NCBI RefSeq assembly: GCF_008795955.1 | Contig: NZ_VMHN01000009.1 | Coordinates: 62,001 to 126,000, forward strand | DNA length: 64,000 nt | Direction: 5' to 3' | From: Marinobacter denitrificans | GTDB taxonomy: Bacteria; Pseudomonadota; Gammaproteobacteria; Pseudomonadales; Oleiphilaceae | Shown: positions 54,750-64,000 of the stretch, one piece after another | How positions within the stretch are numbered: position 1 is the stretch's first letter | How the letters are laid out: each line of letters begins with the position of its first letter | Notes under the pieces: model-generated | Database searches by the model: none | Told to the model about the DNA's origin: nothing | What the model saw: the letters and a program-made list of their open reading frames with translations, nothing else | Made by a program: the position numbers and the translations under genes

Positions 54750-55831
54750 CAGCGGGAGCCCCGCTCGGCCAGCCTTACCCTGGCGCCGTCCTGCAGGGAT
54801 TCATTTCCGCGGATCACCACCTGTTCGTTGCCTTCGAGACCACTGAGTATCTCCAGGCGGTTGTCAAAACCGGAGCCCAGCTCCACTCGTTTTTCCCGCA
54901 CTTCGTAGAGGTCTTCATCGGCAGGCTCAGCGATCCAGACGGTCACACGGCCGTCGGGATAGCGGTTGATGGCGTCGCGGGACACGGTAAGCCCCTGGTC
55001 GCCCATGGCAACCCGCAGTGTTGCCTGAACAGCCATGCCGGGCAGAACGCCAAGCTTCTCCGGCCCGGTGGCCCGTAGCAGGAATGTCCTGGCACTGGGA
55101 TCGCTGACCGGTACCAGGGCTTCGATCGTGACCGGTACCGGTTCCCGCCCCGAATCTCTGGCCTGCACCAGCAGCTTGGAGTCGTCAGTGATGCGCTGGT
55201 AATAATCCTGGGGTACGCGGAAATCCAGCCTGAGATTGGTGATGTCCACCAGGGTCAGCAGTTCATCACCGGGCGTCACCCATTCTCCGAGATCACTGGT
55301 ACGAGTTGTCACGACACCATCAAATGGCGCTTCAATGCGGTGGCGATCCAGCACCACCTGGCGCCGTTTCTCTTCGGCACGGAGGCGCACATGAGCGGCT
55401 TCCGTAGCGGCCACTTCGCTCTCTCGGGCACTGACTTCTGTGGCAGCGATGTTTCGCCCTGCGCCCACCGAGCGGGCCTCACCCAGCCGCCGTTTTGCCT
55501 CTTCCAGCCGCACCCGGGCTTCTGACGCTTCCGCCCGGGCGCTTTCCAGCTCGAACCCGGCCTGCTCGTCGTCCAGACCAATCAGCAAATCGCCACGGGC
55601 AACCCTGTCACCCGTTTCAACCTCTACCCCTTCGACAAGTCCCGCCACCGCTGTGGACAGGCGAGAGGTGCGCAGAGCGTTAACGGTACCGTTCAGGCTG
55701 ACTTCACTGATGATGTCGGACGTTTCAACCCGCTCCAGTTCAACCCCGGGCCGACCCTGAGCCTGGACCTGCGAAAGCGCAAAACACCACAACCCGGCTA
55801 AAATGCCCAGTTGCCTGACGATTGGTTCCAC
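54749..55831 (-). CDS. RND efflux membrane-fusion adaptor
   Basis: A 360-residue periplasmic adaptor starting at GTG with AAGGGG upstream. A signal peptide ends VQAQG. Lipoyl halves flank a coiled coil (about 100-165, rich in Glu and Arg), with APFDGVVTTRTSDLGEWVTPG, and beta-barrel and membrane-proximal domains follow. There is no lipobox. It links the pump to an outer-membrane channel. It is the first gene of the pair; no regulator is adjacent. Confidence 0.92.
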   Translation of the reverse strand: MEPIVRQLGILAGLWCFALSQVQAQGRPGVELERVETSDIISEVSLNGTVNALRTSRLSTAVAGLVEGVEVETGDRVARGDLLIGLDDEQAGFELESARAEASEARVRLEEAKRRLGEARSVGAGRNIAATEVSARESEVAATEAAHVRLRAEEKRRQVVLDRHRIEAPFDGVVTTRTSDLGEWVTPGDELLTLVDITNLRLDFRVPQDYYQRITDDSKLLVQARDSGREPVPVTIEALVPVSDPSARTFLLRATGPEKLGVLPGMAVQATLRVAMGDQGLTVSRDAINRYPDGRVTVWIAEPADEDLYEVREKRVELGSGFDNRLEILSGLEGNEQVVIRGNESLQDGARVRLAERGSR

Positions 55832-56035
55832 TATATGTCCCCTTTGTTCCAGCGCCGCTGTAGCGATGAACTCTGTCTTCCGAAGTTGTCCTGAACCTAC
55901 GCCCTGAAATGCAGGACAGACCTGCCGGAATCTGACTTTCAGGCCTTTTTGGCCAGCAACCGCTACTTCCCCCGCCCCTTAAATGCTGCAACACTATGTG
56001 CCCCACAACAACCAGAACCATTCGAGATTCGCACT

Positions 56036-57403
56036 GTGAAACCACTGAGCCCGATAGACCAGGTGTTTCTGTGGCTGGAAAAACGCCAGCAACCCATGCA
56101 CGTTGGCGGCCTGCAGCTCTTCTCCTTCCCCGACGGCGCACCGGATGACTACGTCGCCCGCCTGGCGGACCAGTTGCGGGAACAGTACACGGTGACTCCC
56201 CCGTTCGACCGGCGCCTGAACAACCGGTTCGGCCAGCCATTCTGGGTGGAAGACGAGCATCTGGACCTGGAGCACCATTTCCGGTTTGAAGCCCTGCCCA
56301 CCCCGGGTCGTATCCGGGAATTGCTGGCGTTTGTCTCCGCCGAACACAGCCACCTGATGGATCGTGAGCGGCCGATGTGGGAGTTTCACCTCATTGAAGG
56401 GCTGAAAGACCGGCAATTCGCTGTATACATCAAGGTACACCACTCCCTGGTAGACGGCGTTTCTGCCATGCGGCTGTTCCAGCGCATGCTGTCCCAGGAC
56501 CCGGATCAGCGGAACATGCCCCCAATCTGGGCTCTGCCCCTTCGCAGCCGCAATAACGCCGACGACAGCGGCCCGTCGATGTGGCACAACGTAGCCCATT
56601 TGCTCGGTGAATCCGGCAAACAGCTCGGTACAGTACCGGCCGTGACCAAAGCATTGCTGAGCACCGTCAACCGGGCGCGAAAGGACCCGGCCTACGACTC
56701 CATTTTCCACGCCCCGCAATGCGTCCTGAATGGAAAAATTACCGGCTCGCGTCGCTTTGCGGCTCAATCCTATTGTCTGAAGCGCATCAAGACGGTGTGC
56801 AAAGCTTACGAAACCACGGTCAATGATGTGGTCATGGCCATGTGCGCCACGGCGCTGCGCACTTACCTGATGAACCAGGATGCGTTGCCTGAGAAGCCCC
56901 TGGTGGCGATGGTTCCGGTTTCGCTACGCAAGGACGACAGTTCCGAAGGCAACCAGGTGGGCATTATCCTGGCGTCGCTGGGCACCCATCTGAACGACGC
57001 AGCTGAGCGGTTGCGCTATATCCATGAAGACGTGAAAGCCTCCAAAGAGCGCTACGCCAACATGTCTTCAGAGGAAATCCTGAACTACACCGCATTGTTG
57101 CTGGCACCAGCAGGCTTCAACCTGCTGACCGGTCTGGCGCCAAAGTGGCAGACCTTCAACGTGGTGATTTCCAACATACCCGGGCCAAAGGAACCCAGCT
57201 ACTGGAATGGCGCTAGGCTAGAGGGGATGTATCCGGTGTCTATTGCCATGGACCGCATCGCTCTGAACATGACCCTGACGAGCTACTGCGACCAGGTAGA
57301 ATTCGGCCTGATCGGCTGCCGCCGAACCCTGCCCAGCCTGCAACGGATGCTGGATTATCTGGAAGAAGGCCTGGCCGAACTGGAAAGCGCTGCCGGACTT
57401 TGA
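56036..57403 (+). CDS. Wax ester synthase/diacylglycerol acyltransferase
   Basis: About 455 residues from the GTG at 56036, giving the family start MKPLSPIDQVFLWLEKRQQ; an upstream frame adds residues not found in the family. The catalytic motif HHSLVDGVSAM lies near residue 135-145, and NDVVMAMCATALRTYL and ISNIPGPKEPSYWNG are present. It esterifies fatty alcohols or diacylglycerol with acyl-CoA to make storage wax esters or triacylglycerol, a Marinobacter hallmark. It has its own promoter region, divergent from the efflux genes. Confidence 0.95.
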   Translation: MKPLSPIDQVFLWLEKRQQPMHVGGLQLFSFPDGAPDDYVARLADQLREQYTVTPPFDRRLNNRFGQPFWVEDEHLDLEHHFRFEALPTPGRIRELLAFVSAEHSHLMDRERPMWEFHLIEGLKDRQFAVYIKVHHSLVDGVSAMRLFQRMLSQDPDQRNMPPIWALPLRSRNNADDSGPSMWHNVAHLLGESGKQLGTVPAVTKALLSTVNRARKDPAYDSIFHAPQCVLNGKITGSRRFAAQSYCLKRIKTVCKAYETTVNDVVMAMCATALRTYLMNQDALPEKPLVAMVPVSLRKDDSSEGNQVGIILASLGTHLNDAAERLRYIHEDVKASKERYANMSSEEILNYTALLLAPAGFNLLTGLAPKWQTFNVVISNIPGPKEPSYWNGARLEGMYPVSIAMDRIALNMTLTSYCDQVEFGLIGCRRTLPSLQRMLDYLEEGLAELESAAGL

Positions 57404-57406
57404 GGT

Positions 57407-57814
57407 TTAACCGAACCTCATTTCGCGGTTGCGTTCGGAGATCTGGCCATTCAGCGTCCAGAAATCATACAGCACCCCGACCAGGAACAGGCCGCCGGTT
57501 AGCAGGTAGATAATCCCGGTGATCCACTTGCCCATGTACATACGGTGGAGACCAAAAACGCCCAGGAACGTCAGCAGAATCCAACTGATGTTGTAACTCA
57601 CCTCACCGGCTTCAAACCGTATGTCGGCTTCCCGATCCATGGTCGGTATCAGGAACAGGTCGATGATCCAGCCGATGAACAGCAGCCCCAGCGTAAAGAA
57701 CCAGATGGTGCCGGTAATCGGCTTGCCGTAGTAGAACCGGTGAGAGCCCAGGAATCCGAAGATCCAGAGCAGGTAGCCGATGAGTTTGCTGTGGGTGTCC
57801 TGGGTGATTGCCAT
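57407..57814 (-). CDS. Double TM2-domain membrane protein
   Basis: A 135-residue protein from the ATG at 57814, preceded by AAGGA. It holds two TM2-like units, each a helix pair with a G.H.FY/RMY turn: FLGSHRFYYGKPITGTI and VFGLHRMYMGKWITGII. TM2 proteins are small membrane proteins of unknown role. It lies downstream of the alcohol dehydrogenase on the same strand and may or may not share its transcript. Confidence 0.85.
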   Translation of the reverse strand: MAITQDTHSKLIGYLLWIFGFLGSHRFYYGKPITGTIWFFTLGLLFIGWIIDLFLIPTMDREADIRFEAGEVSYNISWILLTFLGVFGLHRMYMGKWITGIIYLLTGGLFLVGVLYDFWTLNGQISERNREMRFG

Positions 57815-57862
57815 TTGGATTCCTTTTGGCGTGAGTTCTAGCCCGATTCGACAATAGATCAA

Positions 57863-59008
57863 TCAGATGCAGGCTTCAAACAAAGCTCGCGTGTTTTCCG
57901 CTGTCATCCTCACCGGGTTGCCACCGGCACTGGGGTCTTCAAGGGCCATTCGGGTCATTTCCTCAATGCGATCCGTTCCCACCCCCATATCCCTCAAGCG
58001 CTCGGGCACCCCAAGCGATTCCCGCAACGTCATGATGAACCCGGTGAACCCGTCAAAACCGTTGGCAATGCCCAGGTAGCGAGAAATATCGTCGACCCGG
58101 TTTTCGATCGCCGGCCGGTTCATGGTGATGACCGACGGCAGTACCACGGCGTTGGTCATGCCATGGTGGGTGTTATAGATTGCACCTACTGAGTGGGAGA
58201 CCGCGTGAGTGGCCCCCAGGCCTTTCTGGAAAGCCACTGCTCCCATGGCGGCAGCGACCAGCATCTGCCCGCGCGCCTCGATATCAGCGGCATCCGCGTA
58301 CACCCGGGGAAGGTTTTCCTTCACCAGCCGCATGCCCTCCAGCGCAATGCCCTGGCTCATGGGATGGAAGTTGGGTGAACAGAAGGCTTCAAAACAGTGG
58401 ATAAAGGCATCCATGCCCGTTCCCGCGGTAATGAACGGCGGCATACCAACGGTCAGTTCCGGGTCTGAGATAACAATCGACGACAGTATTCGTGGATGAA
58501 AGATGATCTTTTTGACGTGGGTCTGGCTATTGACGATGACGCTGGCTCGTCCGACTTCCGACCCCGTGCCCGCGGTCGTCGGCACTGCGATGATGGGCGC
58601 AATCACCTTGGCATCCGCGCGTTTCCACCAGTCACCGATATCCTCGAAATCCCACACCGGCCGGGTCTGACCGGCCATGAAGGCAAGCAGTTTTCCGAGG
58701 TCCAGCCCGGAGCCTCCGCCGAACGCGATCACACCGTCGTGGTTGCCATCAAGGTAGACCTTCCGGCCCGCTTCCATGTTGATTTCCGTGGGGTTGGGAT
58801 CAACCTCTGAAAACATGGCTCGCCCAAGACCAGCCTGCTCCACTAGATCGAGGGTGTTCCGGGTGATGGGAAGGTTTGCCAACCCTCGGTCGGTTACCAG
58901 CAACGGCCGGGCTATGCCTGCCTCCCTGCAGCATTCGCCGAGTTCGGCAATGCGACCGGCACCAAAACGAATATCCGTGGGATAGGACCAGTTTGCGGAG
59001 AGTGTCAT
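57863..59008 (-). CDS. Iron-containing alcohol dehydrogenase
   Basis: About 381 residues from the ATG at 59008, preceded by AGGGG. The NAD-binding motif is FGGGSGLDLGK, and TTAGTGSEVGRASV and the metal-ligand histidines in GMDAFIHCFEAFCS and GATHAVSHSVGAIYNTHHG are present. It should oxidise an alcohol or amino alcohol, or reduce the aldehyde. It is in the glutamine-synthetase-like/ALDH operon, 44 bases after the aldehyde dehydrogenase, which would take its product. Confidence 0.92.
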   Translation of the reverse strand: MTLSANWSYPTDIRFGAGRIAELGECCREAGIARPLLVTDRGLANLPITRNTLDLVEQAGLGRAMFSEVDPNPTEINMEAGRKVYLDGNHDGVIAFGGGSGLDLGKLLAFMAGQTRPVWDFEDIGDWWKRADAKVIAPIIAVPTTAGTGSEVGRASVIVNSQTHVKKIIFHPRILSSIVISDPELTVGMPPFITAGTGMDAFIHCFEAFCSPNFHPMSQGIALEGMRLVKENLPRVYADAADIEARGQMLVAAAMGAVAFQKGLGATHAVSHSVGAIYNTHHGMTNAVVLPSVITMNRPAIENRVDDISRYLGIANGFDGFTGFIMTLRESLGVPERLRDMGVGTDRIEEMTRMALEDPSAGGNPVRMTAENTRALFEACI

Positions 59009-59052
59009 TGTCAGCCCCTTGTCAGAGAATCGGGTGGTCTGTTGATCCGGTT

Positions 59053-60438
59053 TCAGATCGCCGGTTTTTTCAGGTAGTACGATTTGGGACGCGTCAGGTT
59101 GTGGTAGCCGATGATCGAAAGCCCCCCACCGCGACCGGTGTTCTTGCAGCCGGTCCAGCAAAGCGCCGGGTCCAGGTAATCACAACGGTTCATGAACACC
59201 GTACCGGTTTCAATCTGATCGGCCACCCGGGTGGCCCGTTCAATGTCTCTGGTCCACAGGGACGCGGTCAGGCCGAATTCGCTGTCGTTCATCAATGCAA
59301 CCGCTTCGGCGTCATCTCTAACTTTCATGATGCCGACCACCGGGCCAAAGGATTCCTCCCTCATGACCCGCATGGAATGGTCCACATCAATAAGGATCTG
59401 TGGCATCAAATAGGCGCCGCCCTGGTCAGGGAAGAGCCCGGGATCGATCAGGGCCCGGGCGCCGCTGGCAATGGCTTCCGCCGTCTGCTCACGGACATGG
59501 TCCGCAAAACGAACATGCGCCATCGGGCCGAGCGTTGTGGCCTTGTCCAGCGGATTGCCAAGCCGGTAGGCGCTGACGATGGCAACGGCTTTCTCAACGA
59601 ACGCTTCAAATAGGCTTTCGGCAACGTAGATGCGCTCAATGCCGCAGCAACACTGGCCGGCATTAAACATGGCGCCGTCGATCAGTGTCTCCACGGCGGC
59701 ATCCAGATCCGCATCGTCCATCACATAACCGGGGTCCTTACCGCCAAGTTCCAACCCGACGCCGGTAAAGGTGCCGGCAGCGGCTCGCTCAATGGCCCGT
59801 CCACCATTGACCGAACCGGTAAAATTCACAAAACCGAAGGCTTTTTCCGTGATCAGCGCGGACGTGGTCTCGTGGGACAGGAACACATTCTGGAATACCT
59901 CTGCCGGGATGCCAGCGGCGTGGAACGCCTCAGCCATGTGCTCACCGACCAGGGGTGTTTGTGAGGCGTGTTTGAGAAACACCGCGTTGCCGGCAATCAG
60001 CGCTGGGACAACCGTATTGACGGCGGTCATGTAGGGATAGTTCCAGGGCGCAACAACCAGCACGACACCATGTGGTTCACGCCGGATGTAGCGATGAAAG
60101 GAGGCGCTGTTTTCAATCTCGATGGGGGCCAGCCCTTCTTCCGCAAGATCGGCCATCATGCCGGCACGCTCGTCCACACCGCCGAACTCGCCGCCGTAGC
60201 GCACGGGCCGTCCCATCTGCCAGGCCAGCTTTTCAACGATGTCGTCGTTCATGTCGCCCAAACGGGCGATGCCGTTGCGGACCCGTTGAATCCGATCCGA
60301 AAGCGGCAGGGCGGCCCATTCGGACTGGGCGCTTTTTGCCCTGTCGACGGCCTCCAGCGCGGCTTCCAGGGAAAGCGTCGGGCGCTCCACGTACACGGAA
60401 CCGTCGATGGGTGATATGCATTGAATGGTTGTGCTCAT
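59053..60438 (-). CDS. NAD(P)-dependent aldehyde dehydrogenase
   Basis: A 461-residue ALDH. The oxyanion Asn is in VVAPWNYPYMTA, the general base Glu in GLELGGKDPG and the nucleophile in FNAGQCCCGIERIYV, where three cysteines adjoin. It oxidises an aldehyde to an acid. It is ten bases downstream of the glutamine-synthetase-like gene, so it is likely specific for a gamma-glutamylated or simple amino aldehyde. Exact substrate unknown. Confidence 0.92.
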   Translation of the reverse strand: MSTTIQCISPIDGSVYVERPTLSLEAALEAVDRAKSAQSEWAALPLSDRIQRVRNGIARLGDMNDDIVEKLAWQMGRPVRYGGEFGGVDERAGMMADLAEEGLAPIEIENSASFHRYIRREPHGVVLVVAPWNYPYMTAVNTVVPALIAGNAVFLKHASQTPLVGEHMAEAFHAAGIPAEVFQNVFLSHETTSALITEKAFGFVNFTGSVNGGRAIERAAAGTFTGVGLELGGKDPGYVMDDADLDAAVETLIDGAMFNAGQCCCGIERIYVAESLFEAFVEKAVAIVSAYRLGNPLDKATTLGPMAHVRFADHVREQTAEAIASGARALIDPGLFPDQGGAYLMPQILIDVDHSMRVMREESFGPVVGIMKVRDDAEAVALMNDSEFGLTASLWTRDIERATRVADQIETGTVFMNRCDYLDPALCWTGCKNTGRGGGLSIIGYHNLTRPKSYYLKKPAI

Positions 60439-60447
60439 AGCTGTGTC

Positions 60448-61815
60448 CTACGCCTGCTCAAATCCACGTTTGACTTCGTAATCGGTGACCACACGATCAA
60501 AGTCTTCCTGCTCCCACTCCGCACAGCGCACATAGTGATCAATAACCTCGCTGCCCATGGCTTCCCGCAGCATGGTCGAGCCGCGTAACGACTCCGTGGC
60601 TGCCCTCAATGTGGCTGGAATACTGCGCGCGGACTCGGCGCCATAGGCATTGCCGGAGAACTCCGGCTCCAGCTCGAGCTTGCCTTCGATGCCGGCGATG
60701 GTGGCGGCAATCTGCGACGCCAGCGCCAGATACGGATTGAGGTCCGAGCCGCCGATGCGGCACTCCACCCGCACGGCATCCGTGTTCGGTGCAACAACCC
60801 GATAGCCTGCAGTGCGATTGTCGATGGACCAGACGGTACTGGTCGGCGCAAAGGTGCCGGCGGCAAACCGCTTGTACGAGTTAACGTATGGCGCGAGGAA
60901 GAAGGTGGTGTCGTTGGCGTATTCCAGCAGCCCGGCCAGCGCATGCTCCATGGTTCTGGACATGCCATGGGCGCCATTCGGGTCGTAGAAAACCGATTTG
61001 CCCGTGCTGTCCGAGAGGGCCTGATGGATATGGCTGGATGACCCGGCGGCATTGTGGTTCCACTTGGCCATGAAGCTCACACTGCGCCCATGCTGCCACG
61101 CGATTTCCTTGACGGCATTTTTCACCAGAACGTGGGTGTCTGCCATGGTGAGCGGGTCGGAGTAATGGATGTTGAGTTCGGCCTGCCCGGCGTCGGCCTC
61201 ACCTTTGCTGCTTTCGACCGTAATGCCTGCCTGGTAGAGCCCGTTGCGAATCGGGCGCATAACATCTTCCTCACGGGTCGTCTGGAAGATGTGATAATCC
61301 TCATTATAGGGGCTGATGGGCGTCATTTGGTGGTATTGACGCTTTTGCATTTCCTCAAAGGTTTCCCGGAAGATGAAAAACTCCAGTTCAGTGGCCGTGG
61401 TCATCTTCAGCCCCATCGCCGACAGCCGTTCCAGCTGCTTTTTCAGGACTGCCCGTGGCGAGTGTGGAACGGGCTCGTGCGTGACGTGGTCAATCAGGTC
61501 ACACAAGATGAAGGCGGTTCCCTCGAGCCACGGCAAACGTCGCAGCGTGGTCAAATCCGGCTTCATCACATAGTCGCCGTAACCGGCCGCCCAACTGGTC
61601 GAGGCGTAGTTCTCCACCGTTGTCATCTCCAGGTCGGTGGCCACCAGGTACTTGCAGCAGTGACTCTCCTCCCAGGCGGTGTCGATAAAGTACTGGGCCT
61701 GGAAGCGCTTGCCCATGAGACGCCCCTGCATATCCGGGATTGCTGCCACGACCGTATCAATCGTGTCGTCTTCTACACTCTTTTTCAGTTCTTTAAAGGA
61801 CAGTTGAGCTGCCAT
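60448..61815 (-). CDS. Glutamine-synthetase-like gamma-glutamyl ligase
   Basis: A 455-residue protein of the glutamine synthetase family without the adenylylation-site Tyr region of GlnA. Family motifs are TATELEFFIF, AKWNHNAAGSSSHIHQAL and NSYKRFAAGTFAPTSTVWSIDNR. The size and the context (ALDH, alcohol dehydrogenase, transporter) match PuuA or IpuC types that ligate glutamate to an amine. Glutamine synthesis proper is less likely. The stop is ten bases before the ALDH start. Confidence 0.88.
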   Translation of the reverse strand: MAAQLSFKELKKSVEDDTIDTVVAAIPDMQGRLMGKRFQAQYFIDTAWEESHCCKYLVATDLEMTTVENYASTSWAAGYGDYVMKPDLTTLRRLPWLEGTAFILCDLIDHVTHEPVPHSPRAVLKKQLERLSAMGLKMTTATELEFFIFRETFEEMQKRQYHQMTPISPYNEDYHIFQTTREEDVMRPIRNGLYQAGITVESSKGEADAGQAELNIHYSDPLTMADTHVLVKNAVKEIAWQHGRSVSFMAKWNHNAAGSSSHIHQALSDSTGKSVFYDPNGAHGMSRTMEHALAGLLEYANDTTFFLAPYVNSYKRFAAGTFAPTSTVWSIDNRTAGYRVVAPNTDAVRVECRIGGSDLNPYLALASQIAATIAGIEGKLELEPEFSGNAYGAESARSIPATLRAATESLRGSTMLREAMGSEVIDHYVRCAEWEQEDFDRVVTDYEVKRGFEQA

Positions 61816-61916
61816 CTCACGGCTCCGCAGTATCAGTTTGGCAAACAGACACCGCGTTCAGTGGCAACTGACATCCTACGGATTGCCACTGAACGCAGGG
61901 TTTCTTCACGACCCGC

Positions 61917-62963
61917 TCAGGTGTATCGATAGGGCCGTCCCGCTTTCTCCATTTTTTCGTTGTATTCCTTGAGAATCTTGACCACCCGCGCCTTGGTTTC
62001 GGATTCCTGGGCGATCTCGTCCCAGAAGACACGCGCCGCTTTTTCAACTTCCGCCCATTCGTCATCTGGGATGGTGGTCAGCTTCATTTTCGTGCCATCT
62101 GTACGCAGTTTGGCCTCGCCTCCCCAATACCACCACTGACGGTAATAGTGAGAGCTGTCCATGGTCAGTTTAAGCAGTTCCTTGAGATGATCCGGAAGCT
62201 CGTTGTAGCGATCCATATTGGCGAAGAAGGATCCCGCCCAGGCCCCGGAAATATTGTTGGTCAGGAAGTAGTTGGTCACATCCGCCCAGCCCACCGTGTA
62301 GTCCTCGGTTATGCCAGACCAGGCGATACCGTCCAGCTCGCCTGTCTGTACCGCGACTTCAATATCCTCCCAGGGAAGCTGAACCGGCACCACGCCGAAC
62401 TGGCTCATGAAGCGGCCCGCCGTCGGGAAAGTAAATACGCGCTTGCCCTTGAGATCCGCAAGGCTGTGAATCGGCTCTTTGGTGGCAAAATGGCAGGGAT
62501 CCCAGGCACCGGCAGACAGGTGCTTGACCCCCACCCTGGAATATTCCTCATCCCAGATTTCGTTGAGCCCGTATTGATTAAACAGCACGGGCACGTCCAG
62601 CGAATAGCGGCTGGCGAACGGGAAATAGCCCCCGAAGACAGTCACCTCGGTGGGCGAGGCCATGGAGTCATCGTCGGACTGAACCGCGTCAATGGTGCCT
62701 TTCTGCATGGCGCGGAACAGTTCCCCCGTGGGCACAAGCTGATCGGCAAAATAGAGCTCGATCTGCATCTCTTTGCCGGCAATACGGTTGAAACTGTCGA
62801 TCGCAGGTTTGACCACATGCTCAGCCAGGGCCGGCCCGGCGTATGTTTGCAGTCGCCATCGTATTTTTGGCTCCTGCGCGTAAAGTCTGGGCGGCGTAAA
62901 GGCGGCGGCCCCTGCGAGTGCTGCTACGGATGCTGATGCGAGAAATTTACGTCTTGTGGTCAT
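61917..62963 (-). CDS. TRAP transporter substrate-binding protein (DctP type)
   Basis: A 348-residue periplasmic protein with a twin-arginine signal (TTRRKFLASASVAALAG). The DctP fold motifs include DLKGKRVFTFPTAGRF and GELDGIAWSGITEDYTVGW, the mannitol/chloroaromatic-type subgroup. It binds the solute for the DctM permease encoded upstream. It is 90 bases downstream of dctM and 101 bases before the ligase gene, suggesting the transporter imports the operon's substrate. Confidence 0.92.
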   Translation of the reverse strand: MTTRRKFLASASVAALAGAAAFTPPRLYAQEPKIRWRLQTYAGPALAEHVVKPAIDSFNRIAGKEMQIELYFADQLVPTGELFRAMQKGTIDAVQSDDDSMASPTEVTVFGGYFPFASRYSLDVPVLFNQYGLNEIWDEEYSRVGVKHLSAGAWDPCHFATKEPIHSLADLKGKRVFTFPTAGRFMSQFGVVPVQLPWEDIEVAVQTGELDGIAWSGITEDYTVGWADVTNYFLTNNISGAWAGSFFANMDRYNELPDHLKELLKLTMDSSHYYRQWWYWGGEAKLRTDGTKMKLTTIPDDEWAEVEKAARVFWDEIAQESETKARVVKILKEYNEKMEKAGRPYRYT

Positions 62964-63053
62964 GTCGACCTCCTTGACTGACGCTTGTTATGGAAGCCGG
63001 CCGGCCTCCGGGGTGTTACTCGACATTCGTACTCATCCAAAAACCTTGACGAC

Positions 63054-64000
63054 TCACTTGTTGTAAACGTACTCCGGCAGCCAGAGCGCGATCTGTGGAA
63101 ACGCCATGATCAGCGCCAGTGCCACCAGCATCACGCAGACGAACGGGAGAATCGAACTGTAGATATCGCGCAGGGAAATCTCAGGTGGCGCCATGGCCCG
63201 CATCAGGAACAGGTTGTAACCGAAAGGAGGCGTCATGTAGGCGATCTGGGTGGTAATCGTGTAGAGCACCCCATACCAGATCAGATCAAATCCAAGGACC
63301 GCCACAAGCGGTACGTACAGGGGCGCGACGATCACCAGCATTGCGGTATCGTCCAGGAAGGTGCCCATCAGCAGAAACGACAGCTGCATCATGATCAGGA
63401 TCATCCAGGGATTGAGCCCCAGTTGCTCGGTAAACAGATTGTCGATGGCCCTGACTGCGCCCAGCCCGTCAAACACCGCCCCGAAACCCAGGGCGGCGAG
63501 GATGATCCACATGAACATGCAGGAAATAGCCAGCGTCTGTCGAACGGAAGCCTCAAACACCGTCCGGGTCATCCGGCGTTTGAGGATCGCCGCGACGAAG
63601 GCCGTCATGGCGCCGATGGCCGAACTTTCCACCAGGCTGGTCCAGCCTTTGACAAACGGCACCATCATAGAGGCGAAAATAACGACCGGGAGAACTCCGG
63701 CACGCAACAGGCGTAACTTCTCACCCAGGCTGACCTGGCGCTCCTCTTTTGGCAGCACAGGCCCAAGTTCCGGCTGAAGGCGACAACGCACGGCAATGTA
63801 GACGATAAACATCACGGCCATGATCAGCCCGGGCACAACGCCGGCCAGCCAAAGCTGCCCCACCGGCTGGCGGGCAATCATGGCGTACAGCACCAGCACT
63901 ACCGAGGGCGGCACCAGAATGCCCAGGGAGGACCCCGCCTGAACCACGCCAGTCACCATCCGCTTGTCGTAGCCTCGCCGTAGCAATTCGGGCAGGGCAA
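63054..64000 (-). CDS. TRAP transporter large permease (DctM type), 5' truncated
   Basis: The frame is open to the window edge. About 315 C-terminal residues are visible, with about eight helices: GSSLGILVPPSVVLVLYAM, then MQLSFLLMGTFLDDTAML and TPPFGYNLFLMRAMAPPEI. The N-terminus and probably the small subunit DctQ lie beyond the edge. It drives sodium-coupled uptake with the DctP protein. Confidence 0.92.
   Translation of the reverse strand, partial: ALPELLRRGYDKRMVTGVVQAGSSLGILVPPSVVLVLYAMIARQPVGQLWLAGVVPGLIMAVMFIVYIAVRCRLQPELGPVLPKEERQVSLGEKLRLLRAGVLPVVIFASMMVPFVKGWTSLVESSAIGAMTAFVAAILKRRMTRTVFEASVRQTLAISCMFMWIILAALGFGAVFDGLGAVRAIDNLFTEQLGLNPWMILIMMQLSFLLMGTFLDDTAMLVIVAPLYVPLVAVLGFDLIWYGVLYTITTQIAYMTPPFGYNLFLMRAMAPPEISLRDIYSSILPFVCVMLVALALIMAFPQIALWLPEYVYNK

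Overview
The window reads as a chromosomal segment of a marine gammaproteobacterium, most likely Marinobacter or a close relative. The reasons are gene content rather than any marker gene: a wax ester synthase/DGAT very close to the Marinobacter type, an assimilatory nitrate cluster with NasST control, TonB-ExbBD and Hcp genes, many c-di-GMP and two-component proteins, and GC-rich DNA packed tightly with genes. I saw no rRNA, tRNA, CRISPR array, transposase or phage gene. The first gene and the last gene are cut by the window edges.

Region 1 (1-13.8 kb) is one long signalling operon with mostly overlapping genes. In order it holds a REC/HD-GYP-type protein with a degraded HD motif, a REC protein, an MglA-like small GTPase, a histidine kinase, a PilB/GspE-family secretion ATPase with an N-terminal REC domain, a 1212-residue membrane PAS kinase, an Rcp1-like regulator, a REC-PAS-LOV-GGDEF-EAL-REC protein, and after a 94-bp gap a second degraded HD-GYP protein. 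It contains no structural pilus or secretion gene. I regard this as the best candidate for an undescribed system: a phospho-relay, light and c-di-GMP input converging on a GTPase and a REC-tagged assembly ATPase.

Region 2 (13.8-38.2 kb) is mixed housekeeping and envelope function: S-formylglutathione hydrolase, a CBS protein, a sodium/alanine symporter, a 1-Cys peroxiredoxin, the MetNIQ methionine importer, an HDOD-GAF protein, an ECF sigma/anti-sigma pair divergent from a DUF4331-lipoprotein-TPR-HupE set, an amidase, a lytic transglycosylase-like protein, a TauE-like permease, a Cache-PAS diguanylate cyclase, a Fur-box-preceded exbB-exbD-exbD2-tonB operon, an orphan hcp with a probable sigma-54 promoter, and an SprT-like metalloprotein.

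Region 3 (38.1-51.6 kb) is a complete assimilatory nitrate pathway: NasA on the minus strand, then NasT, NasS, NrtA, NrtB, NrtC, a NasC-like flavoprotein, NirB and NirD on the plus strand. Four -24/-12 promoters and three leader terminator hairpins, together with the NasS/NasT pair, suggest nitrogen limitation is read by NtrC/sigma-54 and nitrate by antitermination. Two families of composite palindromes sit inside or beside these transporter and reductase operons.

Region 4 (51.6-64 kb) carries an RND efflux pump with its adaptor, the wax ester synthase, a TM2 protein, and a minus-strand catabolic operon. That operon encodes an iron alcohol dehydrogenase, an aldehyde dehydrogenase, a glutamine-synthetase-like ligase and a TRAP transporter, and fits gamma-glutamylation-based use of an amine or amino alcohol.
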